Of a stretch of DNA of 64,000 bases, positions 1 to 13,000 are shown piece by piece. The stretch comes from Nissolia schottii (taxonomy: Eukaryota > Streptophyta > Magnoliopsida > Fabales > Fabaceae), in assembly GCA_003254905.1 (NCBI GenBank), contig QANU01010301.1, forward strand, positions 85,125 through 149,124, read 5' to 3'. Both the position numbers and the translations under genes were made by a program. The notes under the pieces were generated by a model. It searched no databases and was not told the DNA's origin. It saw only the letters and a list, made by a program, of their open reading frames with translations. Numbering within the stretch: the stretch's first letter is position 1; the number at the start of each line of letters is the position of its first letter.

Positions 1-175
1 CTTAACATAAAGAAAATAAAATAGGTGATAAAAAAGTGTAGGAGGAAAGGGTAACAAAAGAAGGAAAGAACTAAAGTGAAAGAAAAACATTACTGTTTAT
101 TCTGCCAGTGACATATTTTCTTCTCACACTTGTCTGATTACTTTTCTTCCCTTCCACCCTTCTTGTGAAGTGCAG

Positions 176-3100
176 ATTGTTGAAGCATGCCTTGTCTCCA
201 TATTAACATCTGGTATTTCATTTGGCTTGCCGCTTCTAAGAAAATGCACTCCATGCCCTGAATCTGATCCTCAATCTGGTATTGAATGTCCACGACCTCC
301 TGGAATGTATGGGAATTATGTAAATGTAAGACTTGGTTTATATTGTTACTTGTTTCTTGAGTTTTTAGGTGTAGACTCAGGTTTAGATTTTCTTTCTGTG
401 AATGTCTCTCACATGATTGGCATTAACTTTTTACCGAATTGTTCTTCTATTTAGAATTAGAAGAATGGGCATGCCTATTATCAAACCCTATCACTTTTTT
501 CAAGAGGTTCGATACCATCTCAAAGAATCACCTGTCCTACAAATTTGAGCTTGAAAAATGCTGATGTATTGTCTTGAGAAACGATTTGCAATTAACTTTG
601 GAATTAAACATCCGCTGGAGTATTTATTTCCCTTCCTTTTTTTTCCTTTTCCTGTGATCTTCTTTTTTCTTTAATATAAATATTAAAAATAATTACTTTA
701 TGCTATTTTTTTCATTTGTGAATTATTTTATAAATTATTTTGTCTGTCATATTCCCTTCCTTTAATGTTTGTTAATCCAAATGCCTTTCCCCTTTCATCC
801 TGTACGTATTAGAGTGTAGACATTCTTTTGAATTTTGTCTCCTATCTTAAGGTTTCCAAAATCATATTTTTGGATTTAATTACGTTCAATTGTAATTTTT
901 GCTGTATGCAGTTCTTCTGTAGCAAAGACACGGAGTACAATGATCTTGCAACTATTTTCTTCAATACTCAGGTTTTGGATGAACTCGTGGATATATTTTT
1001 TTTTCCCTTCTTGTTACATTACATTAAATTGCTTCTCTGTTGTTTCAGGATGATGCCATAAGGAATTTGTTCAGTGCAAAAACAATGAATGAGTACAGTG
1101 CCCAAAGTTTATTAACGTTTTTGGTATTGTGTTCTTACCTACTGCTTGGACTTAGCAAACATGAGAAACTTTGCTGTGATGTTTTCCATGTTGTGATTAG
1201 AATAGGATTTTGCTATATGCTATTATCTTCGCCGTAGGCATGTATGACTTGTATGCCAATTTTTAATGAGAATACTGCTGTCAACTTTCTTGTCTTTTCC
1301 CCTCATTGTAAGCCCTAATTCTTTAATGCAAATAGTGTTCCTTCTCTTTTCAAAGCGTTCCTTCGATGGAAAAAAAATTCATACAAATAAATGATTTCAT
1401 CTGACACAATTTTTCTACACTTGCTTGACATTAAAAAGAGGTGGGGAAAAAAAAAAAGCCAATACCTGCTTGGAATACTTTTTGGGCAGGGGAGTGGGCA
1501 GATAATAGAAACCAAGAAAGTAATGTCATTGTGAATATTACTATTGAGATATTATCTTTTAAAAGTACGTGGAAGATACATATTATTCTACCGCAAATAG
1601 GCCTGTTTCTTTCTCAGTTATATTCAATTAACAGAAGCATTGTTTTCTAGGCCTTGCTAGGTGTAAATTGTTCACATGGAGGCCCTGTTCAGTTAGTACC
1701 AAAATTAAGTTTATTTATCTTCATGTTCCTAAATTTGACATAGAGTTGGCACTTTTATGCTTGATATGTTTCTCTAATGATCATTTTTCTGGTAGGTTAT
1801 GTTTTACTCTTTAGCGGTGGTGACATTTGGAACTGCTGTTCCAGCTGGGCAATTTGTTCCTGGTATAATGATAGGATCAACATATGGACGACTTGTTGGC
1901 ATGTTTGTTGTGAAGTATTACAGAAAGCTCAACATTGAAGAGGGAACGTGAGTGTGTTGCTTGTTGCTTTTCTAATTCTTTAAAATCATGGTTAACAATA
2001 GCAAGATATGTCTTCTTCTATCCAAAAAAATTACGTTCTTCTACTATATAAGTGAATTAGTTTCTCTCTTGGAAATACATATCTTATCAGTTTATGAATC
2101 CACTCTGTTTGAGGTAATGCATGAGATGCCTCCCTCCTTTCTCCAATTCTTTCTTCTTTATCTTGCCTGTAATGTCTCAAATTTTGATGTATTTTTTCTC
2201 TCTGACGATCTGGCTGACAATGTGAACTGTGAGAGTAACACCTTGATAAATCCTGAATTAATAAGCCACTAAGGATTTTTCCATGTTCCAGGGGGAGGAG
2301 TATTTTTGTTCTTCATATTTGACATTAGATTTTCCTTGCTTCTCTCCTTTTCTTCTATATTAGTTATGAGATGAGAGAAATGCACAAACTTCTGTACTTA
2401 TGCAAATATATGATGCCCTCGTTTAGTGTTTTACTGTTCTCTTATGCTTCACTGACTAATATTTTGACATGGGACTTCCCTTCTTGTTTTTTTTCATTTT
2501 TTTCCCCTACTGGAACCCCTGCTGCTATTCAGAATTATTTGCTGTGTGGTTGCTCTTTCTTTTCCTGTGAAATTTACATGAAATACTTTCCTGTTCTCCA
2601 GGTATGCTCTGCTGGGAGCTGCATCTTTTCTTGGAGGTTCAATGCGGATGACGGTTTCTCTCTGTGTCATTATGGTTGAAATCACAAATAACTTAAAGCT
2701 TTTACCTCTTATTATGCTTGTTCTTCTTATTTCAAAGGTATGAATATCAAAAATACCCTTTCCACAGAAAAGTCACTTTGAAATGAACTAAGTTTTACTG
2801 CCTCAGGCTGTTGGTGATGCTTTTAATGGCGGTCTATATGAAGAGCAAGCACAACTGAAGGGTATCCCATTACTGGAATCAAGGCCTAAATATGCTATGC
2901 GGAATATGACTGCAAATGAAGCTTGTGGGAGTGGAAGGGTGAATGCAGTTTTGAAATTCTTTAAGAAATTGCTTATCCATTATTAGTTATTGTCCAAGTA
3001 ATTAAGTTTTTCTGTTAGTGCTTCAAGCAATTGAATTGTTTAGAACACACAATTTGTTTCAGCCATGCAAGGGTAATTTGTAAAGTAAGCCTGATTGAAC

Positions 3101-5078
3101 TACCAATCATTCCAGATTCTTTCAAGTATCACTGGTTAAAAGAATAAAATTGAAGTTGTCTTGTGTTCATGTATTCCTAGGCAACTGATTGTTTGCTTAC
3201 TTCTCTGTCAAGGTGGTCTGCTTCCCCCGTGTTGCTAAGGTTGCAGATGTTGTTTCTATTTTGCGAAGCAACAAATATAATGGTTTTCCAGTATGTGTAA
3301 CTTCTATATTGATCCCCCCCCCCCTTCACTATAATACCAGGCTTTTTTTCTTTTTGATTGTGATCTATAATTTACTATTCACAGGTGATTGACCACACCA
3401 GAAGTAGAGAACCACTTGTTATTGGATTAGTGCTTCGGAGGTCAATATAATTAACTTTATAATCTCTTTATACTTTTTGTCTAATTGCTTGTGTCTTGAG
3501 GTAAAACCTTGCATCACTTGAAAACTCAAGTTCCGATATTTATTTCTTCTTCAGTCATTTATTGGTAATTCTGCATTCAAAGGTTGATTTCCAGCATAGT
3601 GCTTTACCCTCTGATCCCATTAGTGGGGACAGGTCAATAAGGTAAGTCTTCACGAGCTTTTATTCAGTTACTAATTTTTTGCTTTGGTCTTTTTCTTCCG
3701 TATTCTGATGACTCTTCTAAACTTCTAGGCATAACTCTGGTGAATTTGCAAAGCCTGTTTCTAGTAAAGGAATGCATATAGAAGATATACATTTAAGCTC
3801 AGATGACTTGGAAATGTTCATAGATCTTGCCCCGTTTTTGAATCCCTCGCCATATATTGTACCTGAAGATATGTCTTTGACAAAGGTCTGTGGTTTCAAA
3901 TACATTAAAGATGTTTTTCTCTTTTCCATTCTGTGTTTGTGTTGTAAGATAATTGGTATACCTTGCTGATGACACAGGTGTACAATCTTTTTCGCCAACT
4001 TGGTTTGAGGCATTTACTTGTTGTTCCTCGGCCATCTCATGTGCTTGGTTTGATAACCAGAAAAGATTTGTTGATTGAGGTAATATTTCTCTGGCAACTG
4101 TTGAATTTTTAAGTGTTGTATTTGCAGAGGATTTTTTATAATTTTCTTTTGCAATTGTGAGCAGGACACAGAAAATGCGAATACTGTAGAGCTCCAGTCA
4201 ACTAGTGAAAGGTCTCTGCTACATCTATTAACTTTTTCCTAATTTCCAATTTAGTTATGGTGTGAAGCATATTTGTTTTGCTGTCATTACCAATTATACA
4301 ATTTGTCTGAGTTAATGAATAGTGAAGCATAACATGGATAGGAAGGTTACCAAGATGATCATTATTCTTTTTGATTAAATTATTTTTCTGGGGGTTGTTA
4401 TCGTGAGAATATTGTGCACCCTTACGGCCTTATTACCTACAAAAGGTGTCGTTACACATTTGAGGATATTGTTCTTTCAATTATGAAATTCTCTCTTCAG
4501 AAGATGCGGGATCATACATTGAGGGAACCCCCTTATTTTCTACTAGACACGTTTTACATTATGACCATTTGTAATTTGGTCTGCTTTGTTTTTTTTTTAC
4601 TAAACAGGAAATAAATGGTATTAAGTTATAAGTACATTGACTCTATTTTTGGTAAAAGAAGAAAATATATTGGGACGAGAAGATGTACAAAAAAGTATGA
4701 AGTGCATTGTTGATCTCTCCACGCATAAAAGGAATTATATTTTCTTGGTTTATATATGCTTGAAGATCTGCGTAAAGTTATTTTACAACTTGCAATAAGA
4801 TTGTGAGCTGCCTACACATGGTTTATTTGATTATAGATCCATATAGGATGATTAGTTTGTGATTTCCATCTTCTGTTATCATTTTTGTGCAGTCTTCTGA
4901 TTTGTGGTAGCAGTTGCATATTACATTGCTAGGATTCACATGCTAACTGCAATTAATTGACCTAAGTAAATCGTCTCTATGCTTTTCTGATCACAGAAAT
5001 CGGCACCGCAATAAAAAATTAACGAGGAATGTAGATGCGGAGCGCCCATTGCTAAATGGTATTCTGGTTCAGGAGTAG
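176..5078 (+). CDS. CLC-D: CLC-d type chloride/anion channel-transporter, C-terminal part (5' exons outside window)
   Basis: Exons joined at GT-AG sites: 176-325, 912-971, 1049-1123, 1796-1947, 2602-2737, 2807-2938, 3213-3290, 3385-3440, 3555-3641, 3729-3885, 3978-4079, 4165-4211, 4997-5078. They total 1314 nt, or 437 residues plus a TAG stop, and the frame stays open throughout. The first visible exon starts at an AG acceptor, so the N-terminal half is upstream of the window. Seen: the CLC filter-type motif AGQFVPGIMIGSTYGR, the later membrane helices (VSLCVIMVEITNNLKLLPLI), then two CBS domains (around VVCFPRVAKVADVVSIL and SLTKVYNLFRQLGLRH) and a basic tail ending ERPLLNGILVQE. The protein reads as a close match to plant CLC-d rather than CLC-a/b/c. 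Known for the family: Arabidopsis CLC-d sits in the trans-Golgi network and helps set luminal ion balance and pH. That this copy does the same is inference. The last intron (4212-4996) is the longest in the visible part. Confidence 0.93.
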
Positions 5079-5808
5079 ATATGAAGCCTGCAAATGTTCC
5101 AGCATTAGGAATTTCAGCTTCCAATTTTCCTTGGTAGTTCATTCTTTATTATTTCTTGTGCAGTTGTATGCATGTTTGTTTTAATGTGTTTTTGTATCAT
5201 AAATGTATAATCCACTATCCACAGACAGCTCTTTCATCCTTGTTATTTTATGATAAGCTAAGCTTAGTGTATTTGATTAACATGTATGTTTTTTCTTTTC
5301 GTCTCTTTATGGCTGAGGCATGCACCTGCCAAGGGGTTGCCTTATACACTCCTGACACGATAATGGATCCTTTCATGTGTAATTTTTACATAATAAGATC
5401 ATGTATAATCTCTCACTATCAATTTAAAATGTGAGACTTATACATGACATAAAGAATGAAAAAATTGACAGTAGAAGATTAGACATAATCTTGTCATTTG
5501 CATTCCCCTCCTAAGACTGTAAGGGGTTTAATTTGTGTTTTGAGTCAAATGAAAAGTATATTTCTTTATTATTACCTGGAGTTGTCAATAGTCAAAGTCT
5601 TCTTAATTTAAATGGCAAGATTTATTTAATTGATTTTTGGCACCATCATTCTATTATTGCTTTTGAGACTTGCCCGTGCCTTGGAGCAAATACCAAAAAT
5701 AAACCACTGATCACTTATCAACCAACAACCATGATGTGCACGGCACGCTTTGCTGTTTTTACCTGGTCCCCTTGAGGCTCCTACTGCAACAATATAGCAG
5801 CTATATAC

Positions 5809-5848
<40 letters not shown>

Positions 5849-6286
5849 TTATTCAACCAACTTTTATAGGATCCACCTTTTGTGCTCCTTAAATCACGTG
5901 TCATTTGTTTTCTCAATCCATAACTAATATGTATCACAACAAAGACCATAGGAATAAGTGAGAACTAAAAGAAAAATACAAAAGTCGTTGCATGCTCATA
6001 TCTACAGATTTGGCCTAAACTTATAAAGAAGAAATTTAGATACCCAGCAGTGTTTATTCCAAGCTATTCGTAAATTCACCCAACCATGACTTTTGCAAGT
6101 CCTACATGTAAAGGGAAAATACATTGTAATACAGCTAATACATATATTTTCTTATCATTCAAAAGGTATACAAACATGCCTACTATCTAGGCAAAGGAAT
6201 TAGAGAAATTCCCTTGACCACTTTCAATACAAGAAGAAAAACCAAAAAGGCCCACGAAACCAAATTAGAGAGAATAAGTCTCACTG
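5079..6286. other. Intergenic: CLC-d 3' flank and phytocyanin 3' flank
   Basis: This gap separates two genes that converge on it. It should hold both 3' UTRs. Visible content is AT-rich DNA plus a (TA)n microsatellite at about 5803-5848. No further gene was seen. Confidence 0.6.
5803..5848. repeat. (TA)n microsatellite
   Basis: Alternating TA runs interrupted by single C positions. This low-complexity stretch accounts for the [12 protein letters not shown] translations on both strands. Confidence 0.9.
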
Positions 6287-7657
6287 TTAAACAACAAGAG
6301 TAAACACTGCCATGGCCAAACCCATTACACCAATAACTCCCTTTAGAGCAATCAATGGGGCAGCATTGCTAGGAGAAGGTGTAGGAACATTGCCAGCTGA
6401 AACAGCAGGAGAGGCCAAAGCAGAGGGGGAAGGCGCTTCCGCCGCCGCTGAAACCTTGAGCACGTTGATGTCAACCTTCTGTCCTGCTTCGCAATGGCCA
6501 GGGACTCCACAGAAGAAGAAGTGATGACCATAATTTGTTATCTTTACGGAGTCATTGCCAGTGGTGAACGTTGCAATAGGGGATGATGTGTTGCATGTCT
6601 TGTACATTGCATGAGTCACTCTCATCACGTTATGGAATTGAGCATTGTATTCAAATACTGAAGGAAAAAAAAAACGCATAAATTAATTACACACCATTTT
6701 GGTTCTTTTCACTTTTATTGAGGATCATAATTGAGTGAAGACCATGCTCTAGATATAATGATTTTGGCTTCGAATGTTTGTGACATATACTGTTTGTAAG
6801 TGTCCATGCCAACCAACAAACTCAAGCACCAGAGAACAAAACTTGATGCAAGTGAAAGTGGTGGGTCACGCTACATCATCATGATTCATGAAACTGATGT
6901 TTAAGTGGCTCTTTAAAAGAACACAAAAGCCATTAGAAAAAGAATATGGTGTGTGGTTGAGTGAAAAGAGTCTAATGTAGGGCCCTCCCTAAACATACAT
7001 TTTATCCTATAATACTATAGATCAACACTAGACACAGAAATGATCACCATGGATGTGCAATAGTGGGCCACTTGAAGCCAAAATAAGGAATTTAGGTTCT
7101 GTTTGGTCTATATTTTCATTTCCTACTATTAATCAGTGTTCTGTTTTTTAAAATTTTTAAAAGGAAATAGTAAATTCAAGAGAATCCGTGTTTTCTAAAA
7201 GGTCAAAAAAAATATATTGAAAACAGAAATCAAACATGTTCCAAGTATTCTACACCAAATTGAGCATGGCCAGGAGAGAGCACCATGGGATTGTAAAATT
7301 AGTGTAAAGAGTGCTAATCTTTAATTCTTAAAAGAAGGTGCAGAACTAATGAAAGTACATCTCCATTTTTCAGAAAATTCTGAACCCATACTAAGTACTA
7401 ACATTAATAATGAACAAAAACAAACACCTCAGCAAAATAAACCATGCAATTGGATTCAATTGAGAGAACTCACTAATGGTGTCACCAATTTGGAAGTTCT
7501 TGGGAGCAGCCCACTTCCTATAGTCTATATTGCCAAGGGTAGTCCACCCAGCTTTGTTCCCAACCTTGTAAACTGCTCCATATGAAACCCGCGCTGTTGC
7601 CAATGCCATCACCACTATCATCAACACAAAAACCACACCTCTCTCTACCAAAGCCAT
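6287..7657 (-). CDS. Stellacyanin-type phytocyanin, predicted GPI-anchored blue copper protein
   Basis: Two exons: 7474-7657 (ATG at 7657) and 6287-6657 (TAA), with a phase-1 GT-AG intron. The product has 184 residues. Residues 1-27 form a signal peptide ending near VSYG. A plastocyanin-like domain follows (AVYKVGNKAGWTT to about V130). Copper ligands by family pattern are H70 (in FHNV), C111, H116 and an axial Q121 (GHCEAGQK). C83 and C117 fit the conserved disulfide. A Pro/Ser/Ala-rich AGP-like stretch follows, then a hydrophobic C-terminus of about 20 residues, as in GPI-anchored family members. All three strong ligands are kept and the axial position is Gln, so it looks redox-competent and stellacyanin/mavicyanin-like, unlike early nodulin-like relatives that lose ligands. 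Expected location is the outer plasma membrane or cell wall. The physiological role is not known from sequence. An upstream in-frame GTG at 7669 is not a likely start. Confidence 0.9.
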
Positions 7658-7752
7658 GGCTTTAAGCACTAGAAAGTACTAGAAATTAGAGATCCTTTTT
7701 CCTCTGTTTTTGTTGGTATATCTTCTTTTCTCTCAGGTTGGAGCGAGGTCTT

Positions 7753-7763
7753 TATTTATATAT
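7753..7763 (-). promoter_or_regulatory. Candidate TATA box of the phytocyanin gene
   Basis: On the minus strand this reads TATATAAATA, about 95 bp upstream of the ATG at 7657. The spacing suits a short plant 5' UTR. No transcript evidence is available. Confidence 0.45.
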
Positions 7764-10067
7764 GTCCTTTTGAGTTTGACTACCTGGCTAGCTCTGAGGG
7801 CGTTTAGAGGTTGGAACTTGAAGAATTGTAAAGGGAATTTAATGTGTCCTTGTCCTTTTGTTAATTACTACCATAATTGGTTTGATGGAAACCTTCTTTT
7901 GCAGTAAGACATGTGGCCCCACTATAATTTCTTTCATCAATCTCACTGCATTCATAGTTTGGACAGTAGCGGAAGGTCAGAAATTTTTGGTTTAGCACGA
8001 GTCAAATATATTACATTTGAATACAAACTTAATAGAAGTGGTTGTACCATTTTTCCTGTGTTCTCACCAAAGTAGTTTTAGTTATGATATCCAAAAAATT
8101 TGTGTTGAACTTATTGTGTATTACTAGTATTCAGTTAAAAGAATATAATTAAAATAGGAAACATTCATAAAATACATAGTTGAAGTAAGTTACTAGAATC
8201 GGTCTAATAATGATAGGTTTGAGTAGTATGTATGATGTCTTAAATTCAAACTTTATTGTGATTAATGTAACTTTTGAAAAGAAAAAAAAAACGAAGTTGA
8301 GGTGATAATATGTGCAGTGGTACTGATTTTATTGGTAAGATATTAATAATTCCATATAATCTTCTGTATCCGTAATTTAATAAACATTGATAGTCTTGGT
8401 TGTGGATATGGTTATAAGCCTTGAAAGGGAAGAATGTTGGGGCATATAGTATAGATATGGGTCTGTGCTGCCACTGCACTTCATCTGCAACAGAAACTTG
8501 TTGGTGCCGTGATGACCATTTTTTTGTATTTTTATTTGTTACAAAAGATTTGGTGAGTGTCATCATAAATGGTAACCACCATATATTGTTTCCATTTGGT
8601 GATCACATTGCTTAGCACATTAGAGAAGTATTAAGTATGGGACTCACTTTATACAACCTCCAATTGAATGCTACAATATTATCATTATTTTGTGTATATC
8701 AAATTCGGGTGCTAAGTAGTTCTCAAATACAAATAACGACTTGTTAGAAGTTTTACAAAACATAAACATAAAAAATTCTTGTATTGGTAGATACTGTAAT
8801 GAGAAACTATTTCATCGGAAAGAGCTAGTAACTTTGATTTTAATCAACATTGGTGCCATACTTTACATTCATTTGTCTTCCCTGCTGTTATTATTGAACA
8901 TAATTCTTTTTCTTATCAATAAGTATTATATAACATCAAATGTACCAAATCCGCAAGTAATTATAGTCATTGAGAAATTCGTAATGTTTGAGAGTCATTC
9001 ACTGCCTTCAATCCATTGTCTTCATTTGGTTTGTACTATTATTCTTCAGCTGTTTTTCCTTTTACTCTCAGATTTATTTTACCCTTTGAGTTATTATATA
9101 TACGAAATGATAGAATGGAGAGAAATTTCCATTGCATTGTTTGGAATACAGTGAAAGAGGATTTTACTTTATCCTATTTTAATGTATCCAAATCCAAACA
9201 ATAAAACTCAATTTTATTCCACTCGATTCCACTCTTTTTGTTTTGTTATTTTAAAAATTATATTGTATTCAGTAAAGTTTGAAGTTAGAATTTCATGCTT
9301 ACTACCCAAATTTTTTATTACTAGACTAATCGAAGTTGCTTACTCTAATTCTATTTAAATGTATGCTTTCTATTAACCTAAACATAGCCTAAGTTTTCAA
9401 AGGCTCTTTGGTACAAACTAATCTTGCCCAACTTGCATTCTTGCTCACGAAGCATGCGTTCAGCTTTCGTTAATTTATTGGTCAGTTCTACCATACATTT
9501 CACTTCTTATATGAATGGTCCTTCAACCAAAAAATAAAAAATAAAAAAAATAAAGAAACTGATGGAAATGAACAAGCCAAAATAATTTAAACAAGAGACA
9601 AATAATAGTAAATAATGTTACTTGAATAATAAATTTATAGAACATACACAGATAACGTATACAAATAAAACATGTAAATGTTTTTATAGAGTACAATAAT
9701 TATGTGAAGCCTAACAACACTCACATATTATTATATTCGTATACATTATTTATGCATGTCGTGCAAATTTATTGTTCAAGTAACATTATTTCGATAAATA
9801 ACATGCTAGCAATAAACTCTTTTCATCCTTTCTCTTATAAATTAAAAACAATGAGCAGACGAAACAGGGACAAAAGGAGGGAGGGTTTAAGCTACTGTAA
9901 TTTGACAAACCAAATCAACGCTACAAGAGATATTCCGGCAGAAATACAAATTTAAAGTTTCATGCTTGTAATAAAATCGGTTCGACTAAAACAATGAAAA
10001 ATGGACAAGAATCATTTGTTATTGTCGAAAAGCAAAGCGAGCGATGTTGACTTAGCATTTCCATCCG
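7764..10067. other. Intergenic between phytocyanin and STP gene 1
   Basis: AT-rich DNA holding the 5' flank of the phytocyanin gene and the 3' flank of the sugar transporter. Open frames here have no recognisable protein character. No gene or clear repeat was seen. Confidence 0.5.
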
Positions 10068-13000
10068 CTACAGGTGAGAAGGTCCTTTCTCATCTTCTTC
10101 CATGAACCTCTTCCAAAACCAATGGTGCTTCCACACCCTCTCGGTCATCTCTTCAATGGGGACATTCTTCGTCTCCGGGACGAGGAAGAAGACAAAAGTA
10201 GACATAACCAAGATCCAGCCGGAGAAGAAGAGGAATATCCCAAACTTGAAGTGGCAGAGCATCGAGATGAACGCCTGCGCGATGACGAAGGTGAATATCA
10301 GGTTGACGCAGACCGTGACGCTCTGCCCGGCAGACCGTGTCTCCAGCGGGAATATCTCGCTGGAGATAAGCCACCCGAGCGGGCCCCACGACCACGCAAA
10401 ACCGGCCACGTAGGTGCACACGAACAGCACCACCAGCACCGCGAAGCCTTTGGTGAGGTTGTTCTCGTGGTCCTTCACCTTGAGTCCCAGTATGATTGCT
10501 ATCATCACCTGCGAGATTAGCATCTGGACGCCGGCTTCCAGCAAGAGGGCCCTGCGTCCCAGCTTGTCTACGGTGTAGATTGACACCAGCGTGGCCACCA
10601 TGTTCACGGCCCCGGTGATGACGGCGGAGTACAGGGAGGCGTCGCTCCCGAAACCCAGTGTGTTGAAGATAACCGGTGCGTAGAACATGATGGCGTTGAT
10701 GCCGGTGAATTGCTGGAAAAACTGTTTTTTGCCCAAATAGAATAAGGTCGTTCAGTCATACGGTTGTTGTGTTATGTGTACTCGTTTTACATGGAACATC
10801 GTGTCAGAAAGAAAACGGAAAGGAAAATGCTGATGGAGCATAGTAGTACTGGCTTACATGAATGCAAATGGTGATGATAAGTTGGGGCCGGCTCCTGCGC
10901 TTGAGGAGATTCTTGAAGGGATGCTTCACCTGGCTAGCCACACGGCTGGCCTCAACAAGCTCCAAGAACTCCGGTTCGATGTTGTTGGTGCCGCGGATCT
11001 TCCTCAGCACGGCCCTTCCCTCCTCCAATCGGCCCCGCTCCACCAGGCTGTTTGGGGTGTCCACCACCAACAACGCCCCCACGGTGAGCAGCAGTGATGG
11101 GACACCTGCCAACCCCAGAGATAGCCTCCAACCCCACCCTCCTTTGATTCTGTCCTTGCAAAATAGTCACCATCATCAACAACATATAAAATTATGTACA
11201 AGAGTTTGAGGTAAAAATATCAAAACAAAATGAATGGCATAAGATTCAAAAATCAATTATCTTTATAGAACAAAGTTAGCAATGATTTTGGCATGAAACC
11301 AGATTAATTTTGCCAGACTGATTTGATGCATCATCTATCATCAAAATGACAATAACATTTGCTAATTGTTCTCGAATTGCTAAGAATCATTAGGCTTATC
11401 AGCAGATAGTTGCTTCTTGCCTTTGAGCCATTTATTGAAGTTCAAAACATCAATTATGTCACAAGCCCTTTAATTCCACTGGCAGCCTCGAGAATGGAGA
11501 CTAGTAAAGTTTCTGTTAGCTAGCTATATATAAATTGATAAGTGTTATTTGTACTCGTTTAAGTGAGACAATTATAGACTCATTCATTATCTATTGTTGA
11601 ATAAGATTTAATGAAATGTGAGTCTTGTTGATGAATGATAAGTGAATCGGCACGATGTTCAACATAAAATGCTATCAAATAACACAACTCATACTATGAC
11701 GTGTTCTTATTCAATTGAACCATATATGAATCAAAGCAAAAGGATTCCATGGGAGTGGTGGGAGGGGACTTTACTTGTTTGTGCCATAATTGACAAGGTT
11801 AGCAAAGAGAATGCCAATCGTGATCATGAGCTGGAACAGTATATTCAATGCCCCACGTATTCTTGAGGGTGCGATCTCAGAAAGGAAAACTGGCACCGCC
11901 TGCGTCATTCATCATCAAATTAATTAATTGATGCAACAAATTACATAAGTCACATATCAAATGGTTTTTCTTCCTCGATTATAAATTGAATTAGACCAGA
12001 ATCAGCTTAATTAAGAGTATGGTTTGAATTAGTATTACTTAAGGAATCAAAGCTAAGGTCCAAATTATGACTAAAAAGATAAGATGGTGATAGAATTCGT
12101 GAACAAGAAGTTTTTGGCTGGAAATTTCTCTGTCCTTATTAATAAAAATAATTTCATATAATCAAATCACAGAATAAAACACAAAGTGTCTCCATCAAGT
12201 GCCACAAAACGTCAAATACAAGAATAGTTTAATGCCAAAAGATGGGGTGAAGTTTGAAAAACATGTGGGGGGATAACACTTTTTGGTTGTGTAAAGGAAA
12301 CCCATGCGTAAAATGTGATTGTCATAAAAAGTTTTCAGTTTTTAAAATAAACTTGCTCGCCAATTCATAACACTAGTTTGGGGGAATTCATAAGATCACC
12401 CTTCCAATCTTGTTTTAATTCATCTTAAGAGGATAAAAAAAAATATTTTACTATTAAATTATTAAAGTAAGAGTAAAACTTATTCTTACTTTAATTATGA
12501 GATCAATCACTTTCCTTTTTAAAATAAGAAATCTTACTTTAAATAAGGCAGAGTCTATTATCACTTCTTTATATTTAGTGTCACTCTCATTTTTATTGAT
12601 TTTTTTAGTTTTTCTACACTGCCTTTCTTCTACATTAATTAAAAATGAATAACTTAACATTATTTCTTTTTTGGTGCACCGAGAGTGTTCACCATCAACA
12701 ATAGTAACAATCTTCTCACAATAACTGAACTAACAAAAAGTGATAAACTACTGTCAAACATTGTTAAAAAAACTATATAAAAATTGAGTTCTGCTACACA
12801 TACACCAAAAATCATACACTATACATACACATCATATTTATATACATAAAGTTTGTGTTTTAACTCATGTAATGTTTGTGCACTTAATTAAATATATTTG
12901 AGAGTATCATTTACAAGTTTGTAATGTTTGTACACTCGTGAGAATAAAGTTTGTGCATTATTAATGATGTAAGTATGAGAGTATGAAATTGGGTATGCAT

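Noticed and set aside
4936-5142. Minus-strand ORF over the last CLC-d exon
   Set aside because: Shadow of the coding exon and its intron/3' UTR. The plus-strand frame joins cleanly to the CLC-d protein.
5626-5949. 107-residue minus-strand ORF with TYIYIY repeats
   Set aside because: Driven by a (TA)n microsatellite. No conserved protein features.
8741-9154. 137-residue plus-strand ORF
   Set aside because: Low-complexity Ile/Leu-rich reading of AT-rich DNA with no domain, splice context or neighbour support.
10074-10520. Plus-strand ORF of 148 residues opposite the last STP exon
   Set aside because: Shadow of a GC-rich transporter exon. The minus strand encodes a full sugar-porter domain.
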